From: Actinophytocola sp963729115
Lineage (GTDB): Bacteria; Actinomycetota; Actinomycetes; Mycobacteriales; Pseudonocardiaceae
Assembly: GCA_963729115.1 (NCBI GenBank)
Contig: CAVSMR010000017.1
Span: 132,835-196,834 of the forward strand
DNA: 64,000 nt
Direction: 5' to 3'
The notes under the pieces were generated by a model that saw only the letters and a program-made list of their open reading frames with translations, searched no databases and was not told the DNA's origin. A program made the translations under genes and the position numbers. Positions 1-8,421 of this stretch are shown here, piece by piece. The number at the start of each line of letters is the position of its first letter. Positions within the stretch are counted from its first letter, which is position 1.

Positions 1-173
1 CGGAGCGGGCCATGGCGCTGTTCCTCGTCGTCTACTGCGTCACCGCGTCCTACACCGAGGCCGGCCTCGGTGACGCGTCGCCGTACCTGCTGAACCTCGC
101 GATCGCCGCGGCACTCCTGTTCGCCGGTGGCCGCCGGAAGACACTCGTCTCGCCGGCCGGGGTGGCCAGATGA
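1..173 (+). CDS. C-terminal end of O-antigen ligase/polymerase-like membrane protein (partial)
   Basis: The frame is open from base 3 to a TGA at 171-173, and the gene begins upstream of the window. The visible 56 residues contain a hydrophobic segment, a short loop with the TEAGLGDASPYLL pattern, a second hydrophobic segment and a basic tail. That loop is typical of the last periplasmic loop of Wzy/WaaL-type O-antigen ligase family proteins, which link or polymerise lipid-linked glycan. The stop overlaps the start of the next gene by 4 bases (ATGA), so the two are translationally coupled. Assignment rests on a short tail and on the polysaccharide context. Confidence 0.6.
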   Translation, partial: ERAMALFLVVYCVTASYTEAGLGDASPYLLNLAIAAALLFAGGRRKTLVSPAGVAR

Positions 174-1396
174 CCGGCGACCTGCGCGTGCTGGTCGTGC
201 ACAACAGGTACCGGTCCGAGCAACCCAGCGGGGAGGACCGCGTCGTCGACCAGGAGCTCGCGCTGCTGCGCTCCGCGGGCCACCGGGCCGAGCTGTTCGA
301 ACGGCGCAGCGACGACATCGCGTCGATGTCGCTGCCCCGCAAGATCGCCGTGCCGCTGCGGGTGCCGCGCAACCCGGCCGCGCGCGCCGACCTGGCCGCC
401 GTGCTGCGGACCAGCCGGCCCGATGTGGTGCACGTGCACAACACGTTCCCGCTGCTGTCTCCCGCGGTGCTCGACGCGTGTGTCGCGGCCGGCGTGCCGG
501 TGGTGGCCACGCTGCACAACTACACCCAGATCTGTCCCACGGGCACGCTCTACCGGGACGGGGCCGAGTGCCGTTCGTGCGTGGGCAAGCTGCCGCTGCC
601 CGCCGTCCGCCACGGCTGCTACCGCGGCTCCCGGATCGCGAGCGTCCCCGTCGCGCTCAACCTCGCGGTCAACAGGCGCCGCTGGGCGGACTCGGTCGAC
701 CGTTTCTTCTGCATCTCCGCGGCGCAGCGGGACATCCTCGTGGCGTCCGGCATGCCGGCGGACCGGCTCGTCGTGAAGCACAACTTCGTGCCCGACCCCG
801 GCACGCGCCGCCGCGGACCGGGCGAGCACGTCCTGTTCGTCGGTAGGCTGACGAGGGAGAAGGGGGTGCACCTGCTGATGGCGGCCTGGGACCAGATCGC
901 GGCACGCGGCGGGCTCGGCGTCCCGCTCGTGCTGGCCGGGGCCGGGCCGCTGGCCGACGACGTCACGCGGTGGGCTCGCGACCGGGACGACGTGCGCTAC
1001 GTCGGCCTGCAGGACGCGGCTGGCTGCCGCGACCTCATGACGCGAGCGGCCACCGCGGTCGTGCCGTCGACCTGGCTGGAGGCATTCGGCCTCGTCGCGG
1101 TCGAGGCGATGGCGTGCGGCGTGCCGACCGTGGTCGCGGGGCACGGCGCGCTGGCCGAGCTCGTCCGCGACGGCGTGACCGGCGTGACCCACCGCCCCGG
1201 GGACGCGGGCTCGCTCGCCGACGCGATGCGGGAGGTCGTGACGGATCCGGCACGCAACCAGGCGCTCGGGAGCGCCGCCCGCGAGGACTACGAGCAGCGG
1301 TTCAGCCCCCGGGCCGGGCTCGCGAACCTGGAGGCCGGCTACCGGGCGGTGCTGGCGGGCACGGAGTCCGCGGCGGCCGGGACGAACACGGCTTGA
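170..1396 (+). CDS. Glycosyltransferase family 4 (GT-B fold)
   Basis: This 408-aa cytosolic glycosyltransferase transfers a sugar from an NDP-sugar to a lipid-linked glycan. The N-terminal half has the glycosyltransferase-4-like start (VLVVHNRY) and an HVHNTFPLL acceptor-side motif near residue 88. The C-terminal half shows the GT1/GT4 nucleotide-binding signature: VLFVGRLTREKG near 222, then PSTWLEAFGLVAVEAMACGVP near 300 with the EX7E pair. The ATG overlaps the upstream stop by 4 bases. It sits with a ligase-like gene and a PAP2 phosphatase, divergent from nothing and apart from the ten-gene minus-strand operon, but clearly part of the same locus. Sugar specificity cannot be read from sequence. 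Confidence 0.92.
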   Translation: MTGDLRVLVVHNRYRSEQPSGEDRVVDQELALLRSAGHRAELFERRSDDIASMSLPRKIAVPLRVPRNPAARADLAAVLRTSRPDVVHVHNTFPLLSPAVLDACVAAGVPVVATLHNYTQICPTGTLYRDGAECRSCVGKLPLPAVRHGCYRGSRIASVPVALNLAVNRRRWADSVDRFFCISAAQRDILVASGMPADRLVVKHNFVPDPGTRRRGPGEHVLFVGRLTREKGVHLLMAAWDQIAARGGLGVPLVLAGAGPLADDVTRWARDRDDVRYVGLQDAAGCRDLMTRAATAVVPSTWLEAFGLVAVEAMACGVPTVVAGHGALAELVRDGVTGVTHRPGDAGSLADAMREVVTDPARNQALGSAAREDYEQRFSPRAGLANLEAGYRAVLAGTESAAAGTNTA

Positions 1397-1440
1397 CCGG
1401 CGATCCATCCCAACCGGAGGGCACGCACGGAGTCGAGGCC

Positions 1441-2100
1441 GTGCGCCCGCCCCCGGCGCTGCCCCGGCAGCTGGCCACGCCACTCGCGGTGGTCGCCGTG
1501 CTCGCGGCCGCGACGGTGGTCGTGCTCGGGATCGCCTTCGCGCAGGACACGACCGGGACGGCGTTCGACACCTTCGCCCAGCGTCACCTCTGGGGGCTCG
1601 GTTCGCCGTGGTACCAGCTCGCCGAGCTGATCGACTTCACCGCGGAGCCCGTGGGTGTCGTGCTGGTGCTCGGCGCCCTGCTGCTCGTCCTGCGCCGGCT
1701 CGGCCACCGCCGCGCGATGCTGCTCCTGGTGGCCGGCACCGCCGCGTCCGTCGCCACCACCACCGCGCTCAAGCCCGTGGTGGGCCGCGACATCAACAAC
1801 GGCTTCCTCGCCTTTCCCAGCGGCCACACGGCGACCGCGACGTCCATCGCGCTGGTGTGCGTGCTGGTGATCGTGCAGCGGCGCCGGCTGGGCGCCACCG
1901 CCGGGATGCTGCTGGCCGCCGCGGTGGTGATCCCGGCGGCGGCCGCGATGGCCTGGGCGATGGTGGTCGACAACTCCCACTACCCGACCGACACCCTCGG
2001 CGGCTTCTGCGTCGCGCTGGTGCTGGTGCCGCTCACCGCACGGGTGATCGACGTGGTCGCGGACCGGCGGCTCAGGCGAACGGACGCATCGCGGGCCTGA
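1441..2100 (+). CDS. PAP2-family membrane phosphatase
   Basis: Integral membrane acid phosphatase of the PAP2/undecaprenyl-pyrophosphate phosphatase type, about 219 aa. It has about six hydrophobic segments and the three PAP2 signatures: K-x6-D/R (KPVVGRD), FPSGHTA, and SHYPTDTLGG carrying the catalytic His and the supporting Asp. In this locus the likely role is recycling of undecaprenyl pyrophosphate or another lipid phosphate released during glycan assembly; that is inference from context. I chose GTG at 1441 because GGAG lies 8 bases upstream; a TTG at 1393 overlapping the previous stop is the alternative. The 3' end overlaps the convergent aminotransferase gene by 29 bases. Confidence 0.85.
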   Translation: MRPPPALPRQLATPLAVVAVLAAATVVVLGIAFAQDTTGTAFDTFAQRHLWGLGSPWYQLAELIDFTAEPVGVVLVLGALLLVLRRLGHRRAMLLLVAGTAASVATTTALKPVVGRDINNGFLAFPSGHTATATSIALVCVLVIVQRRRLGATAGMLLAAAVVIPAAAAMAWAMVVDNSHYPTDTLGGFCVALVLVPLTARVIDVVADRRLRRTDASRA

Positions 2101-3394
2101 CCGCGCGCCCGCCGGTCCAGGCCGACGGATCGCCCGCGTCGAGCGCCTTGGCGTACACCGCACACGCCTGCGCGACCGCGTCCACGGTACGCGCGATGTC
2201 CACATCGGACAGCGCGGCGCTCACCACGAAGGACGGTGCGAGCACGCCGTGCAGGATGAGCTGGCGCAGGAACAGCGTCCGGTACTCCTGGGACGGGCGC
2301 AGCTCGCCGTCGAGCGTGGCGAACACCAGGTTGCACGAACGCCCCAGCAGCTGCACGTGGTCCGCGACGCCCATTGCGTCCGCGACCTCGCGCACCCCGC
2401 GGGCCAACCGCCCGCCGATCTCGTGCAGCTGCTCGGCGATGCCCTCCTCGGCGTAGACGTCCATCACCGCCATCGCCGCCGCGAGCGCGTGCGTCTCCGC
2501 GCCGTGGGTGGTGGACAGGAAGAAGACCCGCTCCCGGGTGTCGCGCAGGCCGCCCCGCTCCATCAGCTCCCGCCGCCCGGCCAGCGCGGACACCGCGAAC
2601 CCGTTGCCGAGAGCCTTGCCGAACGTCGACAGGTCGGGCGTCACGCCGTAGACGCTCTGCGCGCCGGCCGCCGCCCACCGGAACCCGGTGATCATCTCGT
2701 CGAAGACGAGCACGACGCCGTGCTCGTCGGCGAGTGCGCGCAGCCCCGCCAGGTAGCCGGGCGGCGGTTCCTGCACCGTGGCCGGCTCCAGGATCAGGCA
2801 GGCGACCCGGCCCTCGTGCCGGTCCAGCAGCGCGGCCACCGCGTCGAGGTCCCCGTAGGGGAACGTGATGGTGTCCGCCGACTCCCCGCGCGAGGTGCCG
2901 GCGGGCATGGCGGTGCTGCCGACGAACCAGTCGTGGGTGGAGAAGAACGGGTGATCGGCGCACACCGCGACCAGGGGCCGGCCGGTCGTCGCGCGCGCGA
3001 GCCGGACGGCGGCCGTGGTCACGTCCGAGCCGTTCTTGGCGAACTTGACCATGTCCGTGCTCGGGACCGTCGCGACGAAGCGCTCGGCCGCCTCGAGCTC
3101 GATGATGCTGGGCCGCACGAAGTTGGCGCCGGCCTCCAGCTGCGCGCGTACCGCGGCGAGCACCCGCGGGTGGGCGTGGCCGAGGGAGACCGACCGCAGC
3201 CCGGAGCCGTACTCGATATAGCGGTTGCCGTCCACGTCCCACACGTGCGCGCCGGCACCGCGGGCGATCACCGGGGCGAGCCCGGCCGGGAACTGGTCGT
3301 CGTACTTCGAGTGGGTGTGCGCGCCACCCGGGACCAACGCGTGCAGGCGCTCGTTCGCCGCCTGCGACCGCGGCAGCGGACGGCCTTGCACCAT
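2072..3394 (-). CDS. Class III aminotransferase, glutamate-1-semialdehyde aminomutase-like
   Basis: A 440-aa PLP enzyme of the class III (fold type I) family. The PLP lysine is K260 in STFGKALGNG, with the D232-E233 pair of the FDEMITGF motif and a GSD phosphate-binding loop at 122-124. Overall layout matches HemL-like aminomutases. The gene lies in a polysaccharide locus next to an oxygenase and a second aminotransferase rather than among haem genes, so it is more likely a biosynthetic aminotransferase acting on an amino acid or an amino-sugar-like intermediate. It lies 89 bases downstream of the oxygenase on the same strand and is probably co-transcribed. The ATG at 3394 gives the family-typical N-terminus. 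Confidence 0.88.
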   Translation of the reverse strand: MVQGRPLPRSQAANERLHALVPGGAHTHSKYDDQFPAGLAPVIARGAGAHVWDVDGNRYIEYGSGLRSVSLGHAHPRVLAAVRAQLEAGANFVRPSIIELEAAERFVATVPSTDMVKFAKNGSDVTTAAVRLARATTGRPLVAVCADHPFFSTHDWFVGSTAMPAGTSRGESADTITFPYGDLDAVAALLDRHEGRVACLILEPATVQEPPPGYLAGLRALADEHGVVLVFDEMITGFRWAAAGAQSVYGVTPDLSTFGKALGNGFAVSALAGRRELMERGGLRDTRERVFFLSTTHGAETHALAAAMAVMDVYAEEGIAEQLHEIGGRLARGVREVADAMGVADHVQLLGRSCNLVFATLDGELRPSQEYRTLFLRQLILHGVLAPSFVVSAALSDVDIARTVDAVAQACAVYAKALDAGDPSAWTGGRAVRPAMRPFA

Positions 3395-3483
3395 TCGGCT
3401 CCCAACGTGTCCGCGCGCCTCCGTCAGGCGCCCGCCGGACCCAGTGTGGTCGACGGGGCCGGCGGGCGTCCAACGGATGGCGG

Positions 3484-4401
3484 TCAGCTGGGGACGTACA
3501 CCTTCATGCCGGCGTCCGTGCCGGGGGTGTCGTACGGCGCGACCTCGTCCTCGGTGAAGTCGGCCAGGTCCGACAGCCGGCGGAAGTCGCGCAGCGCGGT
3601 GCCGGTGCACCGCACGTCCGCGACCGGCGCGCCCTGCCCGCTGCGCACGTCCGCGACGTGCACCGTGCGGAAGTCGATGCTGTAGCGGGTCGCGGCGCTC
3701 GTGTTGGGGATCGAGGCGTGCAGCTGGTCACCCGAGAACAGCATCACGCCGCCGACCGGCGGGACCAGCGTCAGCCGCGGCTCGTCCGCGCCGAGGTCCT
3801 GGGTCGGGGCGGGGTGCACGCGGGTGTCCTTCCCGCCGCTGAAGTCCTTGATGTGCCCGCGCCACGCGTTGGCCACGTAGTAGTTGTAGTCGCCGCTGTT
3901 GTTCGGGATCTCCCGGCCGAACCACCGCGGGTAGAACTCCATGATGTTGTTCGCCTCGACCGGCCACACCGGCAGCCACCAGTTGACCTGTGCGCGGGGC
4001 GCGGCGTACCAGGTGTCGCGGTGGGCCTGGAAGGCGTACGCGATCCCGGTGTTCAGGCCACCCTCCGGGAACGCCGTGCGCAGCTTCGGCACGTCGGCGT
4101 GGACCTCGCCCGGGTCGGCGCCGAGCGCGTTGACGATCTTGCGCACGTGCCCGATCGAGTCGGGGTGGTGGATGAACTTCGGCTTGAAGTCGATCAGCAG
4201 GTCGGCGAGCTCCTCGGGGGACCGCCGGGTGTGGACACCGGTCGGCTCGTCCGGGCTGAGAGCCTCGGTGACGAGGCCACGGGCGAATTCGGCGAAGGCC
4301 GCGATCTCGGGCACGTGGGTGTAGACGATCACGTCGCCCGCGAACAATCGGCGTCGTCGTTCGTCGTCGTCGAACGACGGGTCGATGTGGACGTTGGCCA
4401 T
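3484..4401 (-). CDS. Phytanoyl-CoA dioxygenase (PhyH)-like Fe(II)/2-oxoglutarate oxygenase
   Basis: A 305-aa cytosolic non-haem iron oxygenase. The facial triad is visible as H127-x-D129 (AHRDTWY) with the distal H228 (QLHAS), followed by R239, which would bind the 2-oxoglutarate carboxylate. PhyH enzymes hydroxylate, desaturate or halogenate small molecules. The Asp at 129 argues for hydroxylation or desaturation rather than halogenation. The gene starts divergently from the class IV aminotransferase across a 224-base region with an inverted repeat, and leads into the class III aminotransferase. The substrate is not predictable; an amino acid or sugar amine fits the flanking aminotransferases. 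The start is supported by GGAGGAAT-like bases ahead of ATG 4401. Confidence 0.87.
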   Translation of the reverse strand: MANVHIDPSFDDDERRRRLFAGDVIVYTHVPEIAAFAEFARGLVTEALSPDEPTGVHTRRSPEELADLLIDFKPKFIHHPDSIGHVRKIVNALGADPGEVHADVPKLRTAFPEGGLNTGIAYAFQAHRDTWYAAPRAQVNWWLPVWPVEANNIMEFYPRWFGREIPNNSGDYNYYVANAWRGHIKDFSGGKDTRVHPAPTQDLGADEPRLTLVPPVGGVMLFSGDQLHASIPNTSAATRYSIDFRTVHVADVRSGQGAPVADVRCTGTALRDFRRLSDLADFTEDEVAPYDTPGTDAGMKVYVPS

Positions 4402-4459
4402 GATTCCTCCGGAAGCTGGTTGAGCCGCTCCCGGAGAGAGTCGGTGGACTCCCGCCGAT

Positions 4460-4500
4460 CGTTACGTTGCGCGACATGATTGGGGCCACCTCACGTAACG
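4460..4500. promoter_or_regulatory. Inverted repeat in divergent aminotransferase/oxygenase promoter
   Basis: CGTTACGT at 4460-4467 is matched exactly by its reverse complement ACGTAACG at 4493-4500, separated by 25 bases. It lies between the PhyH-like gene (start 4401) and the class IV aminotransferase (start 4626). Position and symmetry suggest an operator controlling both divergent units; the binding protein is not encoded nearby. Confidence 0.5.
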
Positions 4501-4625
4501 ACCGGGCCGAGGACCGCGAACTGAATTGTGAGGGCGCACGGACGAGCCGTGGTGCCCGGCGCTCGGCGTGCTCGTTCGCAGAACGCGCGCGCGGCGCCCC
4601 GCGATCGAACGAGGAGACGGCATCC

Positions 4626-5582
4626 GTGGCACACACCGCGTCGCTCTCACAGCTTCAATCCCCGCCATGGGCGCTGGTCAACGGCGAGCTGGTGGCCTAC
4701 GACGACGTGCGGATCCACATCGGTGCCGAGGCGCTCACCCGGGCGCTGAGCGTGTTCGAGGGCGTCAAGGGCTACTGGAACAGTGCGGGCACCGAATTCG
4801 CGATCCGCACGCCACGGGCGCATTACGACCGCCTCTGCCGGTCCGCGAAACTGCTCCACATTCCGATTACGTTCAGTTACGAGGACTACGTCAACGGTCT
4901 CGCCGAGCTCGGCCGCCGGCTGCTCGTGCCGGAGCGCGACCTGTGGTTCCGGACGACCCTCTACGTGACCCAGGGGCACTGGGGCGAGGAGACCGCGGCG
5001 GACCTCGTCGTGACCGCGTTCACCCAGCAGAAGCACGACCCGGAGCCGATGCGGCTGGGGGTCACCACGTGGCGGCGGGCGGGTGACGTCGCCCTGCCGT
5101 CCAGGGTGAAGTCGAGCGCGAACTACGTCATCGGCAGGCTCGCCCGGATCGACGTGCGCCGGCTGGGGTACGACGACGCCATCCTGCTCAACGAGTCGGG
5201 CCGGGTCGCCGAGGCCACCGGGGCGTGCGTCGTCACCGCGACGCGGGACGGGGTGGCGAGCCCGCCGACGAGCGAGGGGTGTCTGGACAGCATCACGGTC
5301 GCCACGATCGCCGAGGTGTGCCGCGATCTCGGCGTGCCGTTCGAGCGCCGGCCGCTGGATCGCACGGAGCTGCTCACGGCCGACGAGTGCGGGCTCGCGG
5401 GGACCATCACCGAGCTGACCCTCGTCGAGGAGATCGACGGCTACCACTACGAACGGGCCGGGGTGCTGAGCCGGGTCCGGCAGCGGTACCTCGACGTGAT
5501 GCGCCGCGACGCGACCCTGCGGGGCACCGAGCTGCTGCCGCTGATCGCCGCCGACGAGATCACCGCGCCGCGCGCCAGCTGA
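4626..5582 (+). CDS. Class IV aminotransferase (BCAT/D-amino-acid transaminase fold)
   Basis: A 318-aa fold-type IV PLP enzyme. The catalytic lysine is K162 in VKSSANY. FEGVKGYW near 45-51 is the substrate-side strand, and E196 in the EATGACV loop would hold the PLP pyridine nitrogen. This is the layout of branched-chain aminotransferases and their relatives (4-amino-4-deoxychorismate lyase, D-amino-acid transaminase). Its place opposite a 2OG oxygenase and a class III aminotransferase suggests a pathway-specific transaminase rather than housekeeping IlvE. The GTG start at 4626 is preceded by GAGGAG at 4611-4616. A strong hairpin follows the stop. Confidence 0.86.
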   Translation: MAHTASLSQLQSPPWALVNGELVAYDDVRIHIGAEALTRALSVFEGVKGYWNSAGTEFAIRTPRAHYDRLCRSAKLLHIPITFSYEDYVNGLAELGRRLLVPERDLWFRTTLYVTQGHWGEETAADLVVTAFTQQKHDPEPMRLGVTTWRRAGDVALPSRVKSSANYVIGRLARIDVRRLGYDDAILLNESGRVAEATGACVVTATRDGVASPPTSEGCLDSITVATIAEVCRDLGVPFERRPLDRTELLTADECGLAGTITELTLVEEIDGYHYERAGVLSRVRQRYLDVMRRDATLRGTELLPLIAADEITAPRAS

Positions 5583-5598
5583 CCCACCGGTACCGCAA

Positions 5599-5631
5599 CG
5601 CCCGCCCGCACGGAGTCCGTGCGGGCGGGCG
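5599..5631. terminator. Bidirectional hairpin between convergent genes
   Basis: A perfect 15-bp GC-rich stem (5599-5613 with 5617-5631) closes a 3-base AGT loop. It lies between the stop of the class IV aminotransferase and the stop of the RmlC-like gene on the opposite strand, so it can terminate both transcripts. There is no long T tract, as is common in high-GC actinobacteria. Confidence 0.8.
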
Positions 5632-5648
5632 CCTGTCTGTGGCTCTCG

Positions 5649-6206
5649 TCAGCGGGCCGCCAGCTGCGCGGCGGCCTCGGCCAACGGGCGACCCGCCCGG
5701 TCGCGCTCGGACGTCACCGACACCGGCAGCGGCCAGTCGATCGCGAGCTCTGGATCGTCGAACGCGATGGCGACGTCCTCGGCGGGGTCGTGCGCCCGGT
5801 CGATCCGGTAGGAGATGTCCGCGGGCTCGGTGAGCGCCTGGAAGCCGTGCGCGCACCCGGCGGGCACGTACAGGGTCACCTGCGTCTCCCCGCTGAGCCG
5901 GAAGTACTCCTTCGCGCCGTACGTGGCCGAACCGTGCCGCAGGTCCACGACGACGTCGAAGACCTCGCCGTAGGAACAGCGGACCAGCTTCGCCTCGCCC
6001 GCGCCGGACCGCACGTGCATGCCCCGGATGACGCCGCGGCGCGAGCGCGAGAGGCTGTCCTGCACGAACGCGTCCGGGTCGATCCCGGCCGCCCGCACCA
6101 CGTCACGGTCGAAGGTCCGGCTGAAGAACCCGCGCTCGTCGGTGTGCGGGGTCGGCTCGAACAGGAGGGCACCGGCGATCGCCGGCACCGCAACGACCTT
6201 CATCAT
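5649..6206 (-). CDS. rmlC: dTDP-4-dehydrorhamnose 3,5-epimerase-like cupin
   Basis: A 185-aa cupin epimerase. It has the DERGFFSRTF opening (23-33), the catalytic-base region RGVIRGMH with H64, VDLRHGSATYG after it, and VPAGCAHGFQAL at 114-124, the hallmark of RmlC-type 3,5-epimerases acting on NDP-4-keto-6-deoxyhexoses. The usual RGLH is RGMH here. It is the last gene of the ten-gene operon and overlaps the pyruvyltransferase by ATGA. No rmlA, rmlB or rmlD is present in the window, so partner enzymes must be elsewhere or the enzyme serves the CDP-sugar made by this operon. Confidence 0.88.
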   Translation of the reverse strand: MMKVVAVPAIAGALLFEPTPHTDERGFFSRTFDRDVVRAAGIDPDAFVQDSLSRSRRGVIRGMHVRSGAGEAKLVRCSYGEVFDVVVDLRHGSATYGAKEYFRLSGETQVTLYVPAGCAHGFQALTEPADISYRIDRAHDPAEDVAIAFDDPELAIDWPLPVSVTSERDRAGRPLAEAAAQLAAR

Positions 6207-7477
6207 GCCTCCGTCGTCTGCGGGGTGGCCTCGGCCGCGGATCCGCGGGTCCCGAACAGCGCCGCCGACAGCACCCCGAACTGGCGGTCCAGCTCGGCCG
6301 CGAACTGCTCGTTGCGCCGGACCATACCCGCCCGCAGCTCCTCCGTCCGGCGCTCCACCTCGGTGAACTGCTCCATGAGCCGCGCCAGGTCGAGCGAGCG
6401 CAGGTGCTGGCAGTACTCGCCCAGCCCCATGTCCCGCATGAGCACGTCGTTCTTCGGCGCGTACGCGAGCGAGACGGTCGGTCTCGCCACCTTCAGGGCA
6501 CACAACACGTTGTGGTACCTGGTGGCGACCACCGACCGGACGAACACCATCTCGCGCAACACGTCCTCGAGGGAGGACAGCGGCACGAGGGAGACCTCCG
6601 CGTCCGGCCGCCGGTCCCGCACGTACGCCAGCACCGCGTCGGCCGTCTCGAGGTCGGTGCGGTCGCCGACGAAGAGCCGGACCGGGCGGTCCGCGTCGGC
6701 CAGCCAGACCACGAACTCGCTGATCTTCGCGAGGTAGTCCGCGTGGATCTCGTCGGCGCGCGCCCGGTCATCGTTCCCGCCGTGGTAGGACATGACGCCG
6801 ACGCCGACGGTGCGGCTCGCCGCGACCGGCTCGGCGTGCGGCACCGGCATCGCGTAGACCAGGTCCGGGTAGACCGGGTCGCCGGTGGTGTCGACGCCCA
6901 TCGTGCGCACCGCCGCGCGGGACGGCTCGTCCCGGAAGGAGCGGTAGCTCGCGAGCCGCGCGGCGAGCCCGAAGAAGGCACGGGTCAGCCGGGCCCGCAT
7001 GACGTTCGCCCCGACGCTCACCAGGGCGACCTTGGTGCCGAACAGGCGCCCGGCGAGCGACACCAGCAGCAGCATGTACGGGAAGCCCCAGGCGTGCAGC
7101 GGCAGCTCGGCCTCCAGCACGCCCATGCCGGGCACGATCACGACGTCGTGCCTGCGCACCCAGCGGAACGTGCGGGGCAGGTCGATGAGCTTGCCCACGC
7201 TCTTCTGCACGACCGTCCACAACCGGCCGCCCGAGCGTTCCTTCCCGTAGTACCAGTGCAAGGGGATCGCCGGCACGCCGTACCGCTTGGTGATCGTGCG
7301 CGGGCCCATGCACATGAAGTCGATGACGGCGTCGGGATGACGCTTGCGCAGGAACTCCATGATCACGGCGAGCGACCCGTCGTTGCCCAGGTTCCCGGAA
7401 CCGAGCAGCCCGAACACCCCGACCCGTGGCGGGCGGGGGGCGGACGCGGCCGAGCCGCGCCGGCCGCGAAGGATCAT
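6203..7477 (-). CDS. Polysaccharide pyruvyltransferase family protein
   Basis: A 424-aa protein of the polysaccharide pyruvyltransferase family, which adds a pyruvate ketal from phosphoenolpyruvate to glycan residues. The opening VFGLLGSGNLGNDGSLAVIMEFL (about 17-40) is the family's Gly-rich N-terminal motif. The C-terminal part has TRYHNVLCALKVARPTVSLAY, the conserved histidine-bearing segment typical of the GT-B-like half. Pyruvylation would add negative charge to the exported polymer. The gene is coupled by 4-base overlaps to both neighbours. A related CsaB-like role in anchoring cell-surface proteins is the main alternative. Confidence 0.85.
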   Translation of the reverse strand: MILRGRRGSAASAPRPPRVGVFGLLGSGNLGNDGSLAVIMEFLRKRHPDAVIDFMCMGPRTITKRYGVPAIPLHWYYGKERSGGRLWTVVQKSVGKLIDLPRTFRWVRRHDVVIVPGMGVLEAELPLHAWGFPYMLLLVSLAGRLFGTKVALVSVGANVMRARLTRAFFGLAARLASYRSFRDEPSRAAVRTMGVDTTGDPVYPDLVYAMPVPHAEPVAASRTVGVGVMSYHGGNDDRARADEIHADYLAKISEFVVWLADADRPVRLFVGDRTDLETADAVLAYVRDRRPDAEVSLVPLSSLEDVLREMVFVRSVVATRYHNVLCALKVARPTVSLAYAPKNDVLMRDMGLGEYCQHLRSLDLARLMEQFTEVERRTEELRAGMVRRNEQFAAELDRQFGVLSAALFGTRGSAAEATPQTTEA

Positions 7478-8421
7478 GCTGGCGCGCCCTTGCCGCCGAC
7501 GACGAGATCGACCCGGATGTCGGCCGGATCGGTGTCCGCGTCCGGCAGCTCACCCAGCCGGCCCCACTCCCCGCGGGTCGCCCGGCTGGTCAGCCACTGC
7601 GCCAGGTACTTCATGCACGTGCGCCGGTCGGCCGGGGACAGAGGCGCGCGGCGGATCGCGGCGGCGTAGCCGCCGACGTACTCGAGCAGCAGCCGCGGCA
7701 GGGGATGCCGCAGGCGGTTCGCCCGGCGCGGGTCGAAGTTCGCGCAGCGGGTCCGGATCGTGGGGTTGGCCCGCTCCGAACGGTTCGGGTGGTCCCGGCG
7801 GAAGTAGAGCCAGTCGGGCACCTGGAGGAACGGGCCGTGCAGCACGAGCTCGGCGACGATCACGCGGTCCGCGTGGTGGTAGCTGCCGTGCGGGGCGCAG
7901 CTGCGCAGCACCCGGGAGCGCAGGACGCCGTTGTCGTCGTCGCCGCCGCTCGCGAACAGCAGGCTGCGGAACCGTTCCGGCGCGCTCGCGGACGCGGAGG
8001 TGAGCGGGTAGCGCACCGCCTGCGTCACGTCGCCCGCGGGGTCGATCATCACGGTCCACGAGTGGGCGAGCACCGCCGCCGGGTTCTCGTCCAGCGCGTC
8101 GACGCAGCGCTGCAGCAGGTCGCGGGCGTACAGGTCGTCGTCGGAGGCCCACTTGAACAGCTCGCCGCGCGACTCGGCGAAGACCAGGTTGTGGTTCGGC
8201 GCGCAGCCGACGTTCTGCGGCAGCCGCAGGTAGCGCACCCGCGAGTCCTGCTTGGCGTACCGGCGGCAGAGCGCCTCGGTTCCGTCGGTGGAGGCGTTGT
8301 CCGCGATGATCAGCTCGAAGTCGTCGAAGGTCTGCGACAGCAACGAGTCCAGCGACTCGGCGAGGAACTCCTCGCCGTTGTAGACGGGTAGCCCGATGCT
8401 CAGCCTTGGCACGGCGCTCAT
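7474..8421 (-). CDS. Glycosyltransferase family 2 (GT-A fold)
   Basis: A 315-aa GT2 enzyme. LSIGLPVYNGEEFLAESLDSLLSQT opens the GT-A domain. ADNASTDGT near 38-46 is the nucleotide-binding region, and the metal-binding motif appears as SDDD near 92. The C-terminal third has no membrane helix, so the enzyme is cytosolic or peripheral. It would add one sugar of the repeat unit to the undecaprenyl-linked intermediate before the flippase. Its ATG at 8421 overlaps the flippase stop, and its own stop overlaps the pyruvyltransferase start, all by 4 bases. Confidence 0.92.
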   Translation of the reverse strand: MSAVPRLSIGLPVYNGEEFLAESLDSLLSQTFDDFELIIADNASTDGTEALCRRYAKQDSRVRYLRLPQNVGCAPNHNLVFAESRGELFKWASDDDLYARDLLQRCVDALDENPAAVLAHSWTVMIDPAGDVTQAVRYPLTSASASAPERFRSLLFASGGDDDNGVLRSRVLRSCAPHGSYHHADRVIVAELVLHGPFLQVPDWLYFRRDHPNRSERANPTIRTRCANFDPRRANRLRHPLPRLLLEYVGGYAAAIRRAPLSPADRRTCMKYLAQWLTSRATRGEWGRLGELPDADTDPADIRVDLVVGGKGAPA

